Source: Nitrospirae bacterium UBA4572 (GTDB taxonomy: Bacteria; Nitrospirota; Leptospirillia; Leptospirillales; Leptospirillaceae). From it: a DNA stretch of 10,779 nucleotides. The notes under the pieces were generated by a model. It saw only the letters and a list, made by a program, of their open reading frames with translations, searched no databases and was not told where the DNA came from. A program made the position numbers and the translations under genes. The stretch's first letter is position 1. The number at the start of each line of letters is the position of its first letter. Positions 6,460-10,779 of the stretch are shown one piece after another. The stretch covers positions 1-10,779 of the forward strand of contig DGKK01000014.1 in the NCBI GenBank assembly GCA_002387725.1. The letters run 5' to 3'.

Positions 6460-7433
6460 GGATCGAAGACCCTTCGCGCCCCTTCTCCCAGGGGGGTCCG
6501 GTCGACCTTGGCCGGATCCGATCCGCCCTTGTAGATGAAGGCGCCTCGGTTCTTTTCGTATCCCCATCCGTCGGCTCCGGCGACCACCTGCCGCATGGCA
6601 AAGACCTGACCCGAGAGGTTGTCGATCATGTGGACGGCCATGGCCTCGGGGGTCGCCGGAAGGACCGGAGAGCCGTATTCGAGCTCCCCGTGGTGGGCCA
6701 GGATGAAGTGGTGGAGAAGACGAAGGAGTCTCTCGGGAAACTCCGGGCACCGTTTGGCCACCTGGGTGCACTTTTCGACCCCCAGGGCCATGTGACCCAC
6801 CAGACGCCCTTCATCGGTGTAGGAAAAGCCCGCGGTGGAGGAGATCTCCCAGCACTTTCCGATGTCGTGAAGGAAAAGGCCCAGAAGGAGCAGGTCCCGG
6901 TTGAGGGAGAGGATCGGGGCAATGGCGTCTCCCATGGCCAGGCATTCGAGGGTGTGCTCCAGCAGCCCTCCCACCAGGGCATGGTGATTTCTCTTGGCAG
7001 CCGGGGCCCGGGGAAAGAGCTCCTTCACCTCAGGATCGGAGACGATCGCCTGGCCGAAGTCGCGCAGGTGGGGATCGCTCAGGGAGTCCATGTACTCCCG
7101 GATCCTTTCCATGCCCTTGCCGGATTCGACCTTGCTGCGGGGGATGAAGGATTCGATCTCCTCGCGGGTGGCCTTGAGAGGATCGATCCGGGACAGCTTG
7201 AGCTGGGTCTCGTTGTTGTAGTTGATGAGCTGGCCCTCGGCCATGACGAGCTCCCCTGTCCGGATTCCCCCTTCCACATGGGCGACATTTTCCCAGAGGC
7301 GGGCCTGGAGATCCACCGGCGGATCGTCCTTTCCCTCTCCCCGGAAAGTCAGGGTCAAAAAGAGGGACGGTCCGTTTTTTCCCTCGTTCACGGTCTTCGT
7401 CTTGACGAGAGCCACGCCTTTTTTCGATGCCAT
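6456..7433 (-). CDS. yhaM: YhaM-family 3'-5' exoribonuclease (OB-fold + HD domain)
   Basis: The product is 325 residues, close to the 314 of Bacillus YhaM. An N-terminal OB-fold nucleic-acid-binding domain covers about 5-85 (FLTLTF, LQARLWENV, GQLINYNNETQLKLSRI). The HD metal-dependent phosphohydrolase domain follows: HHALVGGLLEH (150-160), LFLHDIGK (186-193), DEGRLVGH (207-214), HHFILAHHGELEYGSP (241-256) and HMIDNL (268-273). These match the YhaM/CbfI signature, whose members degrade RNA (and some DNA) 3' to 5' using divalent metal. All HD ligands, including His189-Asp190 and Asp271, are present. The usual DNLDAK continuation reads DNLSGQ here. ATG 7431-7433 is preceded by GAGG at about 10 nt. 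It appears to head an operon, overlaps the dehydrogenase by 4 nt, and shares the transcription unit with a Suv3-like helicase. Confidence 0.93.
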   Translation of the reverse strand: MASKKGVALVKTKTVNEGKNGPSLFLTLTFRGEGKDDPPVDLQARLWENVAHVEGGIRTGELVMAEGQLINYNNETQLKLSRIDPLKATREEIESFIPRSKVESGKGMERIREYMDSLSDPHLRDFGQAIVSDPEVKELFPRAPAAKRNHHALVGGLLEHTLECLAMGDAIAPILSLNRDLLLLGLFLHDIGKCWEISSTAGFSYTDEGRLVGHMALGVEKCTQVAKRCPEFPERLLRLLHHFILAHHGELEYGSPVLPATPEAMAVHMIDNLSGQVFAMRQVVAGADGWGYEKNRGAFIYKGGSDPAKVDRTPLGEGARRVFDP

Positions 7434-7489
7434 GGATGACGATCCTCACAGGGTTAGCAAAATGCCGAATCGGATTCTTTGTCAGCCCC

Positions 7490-7518
7490 ATTATATCCGA
7501 AGGGGCGCTTTGGAATCG
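7490..7518 (-). promoter_or_regulatory. Candidate promoter of the yhaM-helicase operon
   Basis: A perfect TATAAT lies on the minus strand at 7490-7495, in the 113-nt gap after the PilZ gene. The -35 region is poor (CGATTC at 7513-7518 with a 17-nt spacer), so an activator or read-through from the PilZ gene may contribute. The predicted start near 7483 gives a leader of about 50 nt. The -10 box sits between the arms of a 5-bp inverted repeat, GCCCC (7485-7489) and GGGGC (7502-7506). The leader also carries a short palindrome, GAATC-G-GATTC (7467-7477). Confidence 0.5.
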
Positions 7519-7546
7519 ACCGAAACCGTCCCCGCACCCGTTTGTT

Positions 7547-8323
7547 TCAGGCGAGATGCTCATCCCGCGCCATAAGCAGGCGTTCAACATCCTTTTTCAT
7601 GACATAGGTGGCGAGGGATTCGGAAATCTCCTCGGAAAGGTCCAGAAACCGGAGCCCCAGAGAGAGAACCGGAAGCCCCGACTCAAACCCGGCCTGCTCC
7701 AGATGGACAACCTTGGCCGTCATGGCCGGAAGAGAAAGTGTCCCGAGGTCGATTCCGGGAAGCAGGACGATCTGGTCCTCCCGGAAGGCTCGTTGTGGGA
7801 GCCCATTTTCATCGCGGGCTCCCACGAGAAGGCGCATGCCCATGGCTCCAAGATCCGCCAGGCGGGCAAGCTCCTGATGGCCGCTTCTGGTTGAGATCCT
7901 GATCGGGGGGAGGTCGATGGGGAGGGGAACCCTCAAGGTTTCCCGTCTCTGGCAATGGTAGGTCTCGTAGGGAAATTCGAGAAGGATCGCCCGTCCGGAG
8001 GAAATCTCGGAAATCCCGCGAATTCGGGCCCGGAACCCTGTCTCGATCCCGGAGCTTCTGCCATGGAGAAAAAGGGAATGTCCCGGCACCAGGTGGGCGT
8101 TTCCCTCTTCCGGATTCAGAGGGTCGAGCAAAAGGGAATTGTCGTTCCTGTCGGCTCCGAGAACCATTGAAGAGTAGACAAGATGGATGTGGGTCTCGAA
8201 GAAAACGAGAAGCGGGGACTTTTCCCGGACCATCGACTGAAGAAGTCTTTCGGTAAAAATCAGGGAGTGCTGCCGATGGCGGCCGCTCAGAAAAAAAGAG
8301 GGTATGCTCCCCTGTTTTGGCAT
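7547..8323 (-). CDS. YcgR-like PilZ-domain protein (probable c-di-GMP receptor)
   Basis: This 258-residue protein has the two-domain YcgR layout. Residues about 20-115 resemble the YcgR N-terminal barrel (SPLLVFFE, SSMVLGAD, LLLDPL, GIETGFRARI). The PilZ domain at about 122-250 opens with QRRETLRVPL (125-134), giving the RxxxR c-di-GMP-binding motif (Arg127, Arg131), and continues with DLGAMG (157-162) at the D/NxSxxG position. In YcgR this pair clamps the c-di-GMP dimer, and the protein slows the flagellar motor. Here the Ser is Gly, so binding may be altered. There is no signal peptide or membrane segment, so it should be cytoplasmic. ATG 8321-8323 has AAGGG about 7 nt upstream. It is divergent from the glutamate synthase and transcribed from its own candidate promoter. 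No flagellar or pilus genes lie in this window, so its output could be something other than motility. Confidence 0.85.
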   Translation of the reverse strand: MPKQGSIPSFFLSGRHRQHSLIFTERLLQSMVREKSPLLVFFETHIHLVYSSMVLGADRNDNSLLLDPLNPEEGNAHLVPGHSLFLHGRSSGIETGFRARIRGISEISSGRAILLEFPYETYHCQRRETLRVPLPIDLPPIRISTRSGHQELARLADLGAMGMRLLVGARDENGLPQRAFREDQIVLLPGIDLGTLSLPAMTAKVVHLEQAGFESGLPVLSLGLRFLDLSEEISESLATYVMKKDVERLLMARDEHLA

Positions 8324-8375
8324 GGATGACCCTTCTCTCCTCTCTGTCGCCTTCTTTCAAGAAGTTGATTTGATG

Positions 8376-8404
8376 ATTATATCCTCCCATGGAGCCTTTC
8401 GGAA
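8376..8404 (-). promoter_or_regulatory. Candidate promoter of the PilZ gene
   Basis: A perfect TATAAT (8376-8381, minus strand) is preceded at 17 nt by TTCCGA (8399-8404), three of six matches to the -35 consensus. The predicted start near 8369 leaves a leader of about 45 nt before the ATG at 8323. The left arm of the 8-bp inverted repeat ATGGAGCC/GGCTCCAT falls in the -10/-35 spacer and the right arm lies upstream of -35, so a regulator binding there would contact the promoter. That role is inference. Confidence 0.55.
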
Positions 8405-8506
8405 TCGTCGGTCGAATGATAAGGGGGGCTCCATCCCGAAAGAGCATGGAGGACATTCGGGAAGGGCGCAAGGCGAGCCACGGCACCTCTTCGGCTTCTG
8501 TTGTGG

Positions 8507-8536
8507 TTGCGATCCCAAAAACTCATCGGCTATAAT
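8507..8536 (+). promoter_or_regulatory. Candidate sigma70-like promoter of gltB with long leader
   Basis: TTGCGA (8507-8512, four of six matches to the -35 consensus) is separated by 18 nt from a perfect TATAAT (8531-8536). The predicted start near 8543 would give a leader of about 229 nt before the gltB ATG at 8772. That is long for a simple leader and leaves room for RNA-level control. I recognise no known riboswitch or T-box in it. Confidence 0.6.
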
Positions 8537-8690
8537 TTCAAGACGGTTTCGCCATAACCGCAATCGCCTTCGCGATGTCGACGAAGACCTTATGATTTTA
8601 GACGACCTCACGTGACCGGGCCCTTTCGCTTCCTTGTCACATCCATATTTCGGATCTCTTTCCGATCCTTGAACAGGACCAGAAGAAAAA

Positions 8691-8703
8691 GATGACTGTC
8701 ATC
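8691..8703. repeat. 13-nt palindrome in the gltB leader
   Basis: GATGAC-T-GTCATC is a perfect 6-1-6 inverted repeat ending 68 nt before the gltB start codon. The half GTCATCC also sits immediately before the ATG of both the PilZ and yhaM genes. It could be a dimeric regulator site or a small RNA stem; no regulator is identified. Confidence 0.45.
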
Positions 8704-8771
8704 CCCTTCGTTGCCCCTTTCCCCTCCCCTCGCCTCGACCACGGCTCCACGATCAGAGAGGGGAGCGACCG

Positions 8772-10779
8772 ATGACCCCGGATACGGATGCCGCGGAGCT
8801 TTCCGTCGAGAAAATAGCCCCAATGACCTCCGTCTCTTCCCCCAAAGACATTCCGAGCCTCTCGGGATCCTTTGCCGATCAGGAGAGGGACAGCTGCGCC
8901 GTGATCGCGGTTCTCTCCAGGGATGGACGCCCCTCCCATCGCCTCGTTCACGAGGCTCTCGAGGCCCTTCAAAAGATGGAGCATCGGGCCGGGCAGATCC
9001 GGAACGAGGGAGACGGAACCGGAATCCAGATGGATATCCCCAAACCCCTTTGGCGCCGGTGGCTCGTCAAGGAAGGAGTGGATCCGGGGGTCGTCGACAG
9101 CCCCCGATTTGTCGCCGCCCATCTTTACCTGAGAGGCGATCACCCTGACAGCGAGGCCTCGACCCTGCGCCGACTTCTGGCCGACGAGGGCTTCGAGGTC
9201 CTTATGGTGCGTCGCGGCCAGACCCTTCCCCGCCGGGTCACACCCTTCTCGGACAACCATCCCCACTTTTGGCAGGTCGCCCTTCTTTGCCCGGAAGGAT
9301 CGGACCCTCTGCATGCCACATTCTGGGCCCGCACCCGTCTTGAGAAGGACGGGATCCTTCATGTTGCCTCCCTCTCCCCGGCCGTTGTGGTTTACAAGGT
9401 CAAGGGGACAAGCTTCATCCTCTCGGACTACTTTCTGGATTTCCAGGATCCCCAGTGTCGGGCCTCGCTCGTTCTCGGACACAGCCGCTATTCGACTAAC
9501 ACCCTCTCGGTGACCGAACGCGTCCAGCCCTTTTCCGTTCTTGGCCACAACGGGGAGATCAACACGATCGACAAGCTCCGGCGGGAGTCCGCCATGCTGG
9601 GGATTCCTCCGGTCGCCAGCGGGAGCGACTCCCAGGACCTCGACAGGACGCTCGAGGGGCTCATGGTGCAGTTCGGCTTTTCCCTGATCGAAGCCATGGA
9701 GATTCTCTTTCCGCCGGTGACGCACATCATCTCCTCCCTCGACCCGGAACGCCGGGCCATGTACTTCCTCTATCGGCGATTTTTGGGCCCCCTGGCCCAA
9801 GGGCCTGCGGCCATCATCGCCCGCTACGGGAACGAGGCGGTCTTTTCGGTGGATGCCCTGGGGCTTCGGCCTCTCTGGCGCTTCGAAACAAGCCATACCC
9901 TCTTTTTTTCCTCAGAGCGGGGAATCGTTCGGGCCAATGATCTGGTCAGCGAGCCCCGGCCCTTCGCTCCGGGAGAAAAGATGGCGATCATCCTCTCCTC
10001 CGACGGACCGAAGACCCTCGAGTATCCCGAGATCCAGAAGACCCTTTTTGACCGCTTCAATGCCAGGGTGGCGCCTTTCATCAACCGAACCCAGCATCAA
10101 ACCAACGAGACGGAGGTCCCCGTCCCGGAGCTCCTCTCCCTTCCCGATACCCTCTTCCGGGAGGAACGGCGTCCCCAGACCCTCTGGAATCCTTTCGGAT
10201 TTTCTGTCGAGGACATCGAACTTCTCTCGGGAATGGCCTCTCTCGGCATCGACCCGGTGGGATCCCTGGGCTTCGACGGTCCCCTGGCCCCCCTGTCGAA
10301 TGAGCGACAGAACATTCCCGACTTCTTCAAGGAGAGCGTGGCGGTCGTCACCAATCCCGCCATCGACCGGGAGCGGGAGTCCGAGCATTTCTCTCCCAGG
10401 ATCGTCCTGGGCCCCCGTCCTTATTTTTCCGAGACGGTGCGCGTTCCCAAGGGTCTCGACATCTCCCTTCCCATCCTGCTGGGAGGCCACCTTTTCGGCT
10501 CTCCCATCCCCCTCGACCAATACAGGGCACTGGCCAAAAACCACGGGACCTATCTTCTGGAAGACCTTCCCCGCTATTTCCCCCGGGAGGCGATTCGGGT
10601 CCTGGATTCGACGATGGAGGACCACGAGGCCCTTCCCGATGCCCTGGCCCGACTTGCGGAGGAGGCCGTTTCGGCTGCCCTGTCGGGAACGGAAATTCTG
10701 ATCATCGACGACAGCCGCTCCCTCCTTCCCGGAAGACTCTGGATCGAGCCGGCGCTGACCGTCGCCGCCATCGACAGGG
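8772..10779 (+). CDS. gltB: Glutamate synthase large subunit, partial (cut by window end)
   Basis: The frame is open for 669 codons and runs off the right edge. It starts at ATG 8772, preceded by GGGGAG at about 6 nt. It encodes the glutaminase (GATase type 2) and central domains of glutamate synthase, which makes glutamate from glutamine and 2-oxoglutarate. ERDSC places the nucleophile Cys42 behind a 41-residue propeptide that must be removed. Arg72 (HRAG, position 31 of the mature form), HNGEINT (259-265) and GSDS (284-287) supply the other glutaminase residues. The central domain has NPFGFSVED (473-481), LGIDPVGSLG (491-500) and TNPAIDRERE (528-537). The FMN/Fe-S synthase domain would lie beyond the window. 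The active-site start reads CAVIAV where most GltB proteins have CGVGF, and EGDGTGIQMDIP with LW resembles the divergent Firmicutes-type branch as I recall it. The NADPH-dependent small subunit is not in view. Confidence 0.93.
   Translation, partial: MTPDTDAAELSVEKIAPMTSVSSPKDIPSLSGSFADQERDSCAVIAVLSRDGRPSHRLVHEALEALQKMEHRAGQIRNEGDGTGIQMDIPKPLWRRWLVKEGVDPGVVDSPRFVAAHLYLRGDHPDSEASTLRRLLADEGFEVLMVRRGQTLPRRVTPFSDNHPHFWQVALLCPEGSDPLHATFWARTRLEKDGILHVASLSPAVVVYKVKGTSFILSDYFLDFQDPQCRASLVLGHSRYSTNTLSVTERVQPFSVLGHNGEINTIDKLRRESAMLGIPPVASGSDSQDLDRTLEGLMVQFGFSLIEAMEILFPPVTHIISSLDPERRAMYFLYRRFLGPLAQGPAAIIARYGNEAVFSVDALGLRPLWRFETSHTLFFSSERGIVRANDLVSEPRPFAPGEKMAIILSSDGPKTLEYPEIQKTLFDRFNARVAPFINRTQHQTNETEVPVPELLSLPDTLFREERRPQTLWNPFGFSVEDIELLSGMASLGIDPVGSLGFDGPLAPLSNERQNIPDFFKESVAVVTNPAIDRERESEHFSPRIVLGPRPYFSETVRVPKGLDISLPILLGGHLFGSPIPLDQYRALAKNHGTYLLEDLPRYFPREAIRVLDSTMEDHEALPDALARLAEEAVSAALSGTEILIIDDSRSLLPGRLWIEPALTVAAIDR

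Larger units (their letters stand above)
8324..8771. other. 448-bp divergent intergenic region between PilZ gene and gltB
   Basis: No convincing gene lies here. Short frames on both strands have no ribosome sites and low-complexity Arg/Ser-rich products. The region holds a minus promoter for the PilZ gene, a plus promoter for gltB, and a leader of about 230 nt before gltB. Repeats seen are an 8-bp inverted repeat ATGGAGCC/GGCTCCAT (8389-8396 and 8427-8434) and a 7-bp one CTTTCGG/CCGAAAG (8396-8402 and 8436-8442). CATGGAG occurs at 8388 and again at 8445, each followed by TTCGG. A 5-bp stem ATCGC/GCGAT has a CTTC loop (8563-8576). A palindrome GATGAC-T-GTCATC lies at 8691-8703. Two tiny overlapping reading frames, of 6 codons at 8575 and 7 codons at 8592, lie in the leader without clear ribosome sites. 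Confidence 0.6.

Noticed and set aside
6460..6771. N-terminal extension of the dehydrogenase frame to ATG 6771
   Set aside because: These 104 codons lie entirely in the yhaM coding region and are Arg/Gly/Pro-rich. Family homology begins after GTG 6459, which overlaps the yhaM stop as GTGA.
8304..8615. 103-codon plus frame in the divergent intergenic region
   Set aside because: It starts inside the PilZ gene, has no ribosome site, crosses both candidate promoters and shows no domain. A product is unlikely.
8637..9896. 419-codon minus frame opposite gltB
   Set aside because: The plus strand encodes a recognisable glutamate synthase. The minus frame has no motifs and is a composition shadow.
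9853..10701. 282-codon plus frame inside gltB
   Set aside because: It is an alternative frame, extremely Ser/Pro/Arg-rich, within the conserved gltB central domain.
1..10779. CRISPR arrays, insertion sequences, prophage or integrase genes
   Set aside because: No regularly spaced repeats, transposase or integrase motifs, or terminal inverted repeats with target duplications were seen. The window looks like chromosomal housekeeping and accessory genes.

Overview
The window is GC-rich bacterial DNA with strong G/C preference at third codon positions, Shine-Dalgarno-led genes, and five candidate promoters with a TATAAT or near-TATAAT -10 box. The taxon cannot be fixed from the sequence. The gene set fits a Gram-negative environmental bacterium: a small outer-membrane-type protein, a PilZ/YcgR-like protein, a Suv3-type helicase, a fused FAD/Fe-S 2-hydroxyacid dehydrogenase and a divergent glutamate synthase. 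A Leptospirillum/Nitrospirota-like host is my guess, held with low confidence.

Layout, left to right. (1) 1-151: tRNA-Phe(GAA) on the + strand with its own sigma70-like promoter. (2) 218-799 (-): small secreted or outer-membrane beta-barrel-like protein. It is divergent from (3) 1013-1675 (+), a METTL7/UbiE-like SAM methyltransferase. (4) 1626-7433 (-): a four-gene block. In transcription order it holds a YhaM-type OB-fold/HD 3'-5' exoribonuclease, a 941-residue FAD + 2x[4Fe-4S] + CCG-domain dehydrogenase (4-nt overlap with yhaM), a 118-residue protein of unknown function (25-nt gap), and a Suv3-like RNA helicase (75-nt gap holding a nested inverted repeat). The helicase gene runs convergently 50 bp into the methyltransferase gene. 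(5) 7547-8323 (-): YcgR-like PilZ protein with its own promoter. (6) 8324-8771: a 448-bp divergent intergenic region with promoters in both directions and a long leader. (7) 8772-end (+): the N-terminal two thirds or less of a glutamate synthase large subunit, cut by the window edge.

The most interesting point is the (4) block. It puts a 3'-5' exoribonuclease of the YhaM family and an RNA helicase of the mitochondrial-degradosome Suv3 family in one apparent operon. This suggests a bacterial helicase-plus-exonuclease RNA decay unit, with a structured leader before the helicase gene and an orphan small protein as a possible partner. The dehydrogenase in the same operon and the neighbouring glutamate synthase concern 2-hydroxyacid and 2-oxoglutarate/glutamate metabolism, but any functional link to RNA decay is speculation. 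Most long reading frames opposite the real genes are shadows of the high G/C third-position bias.
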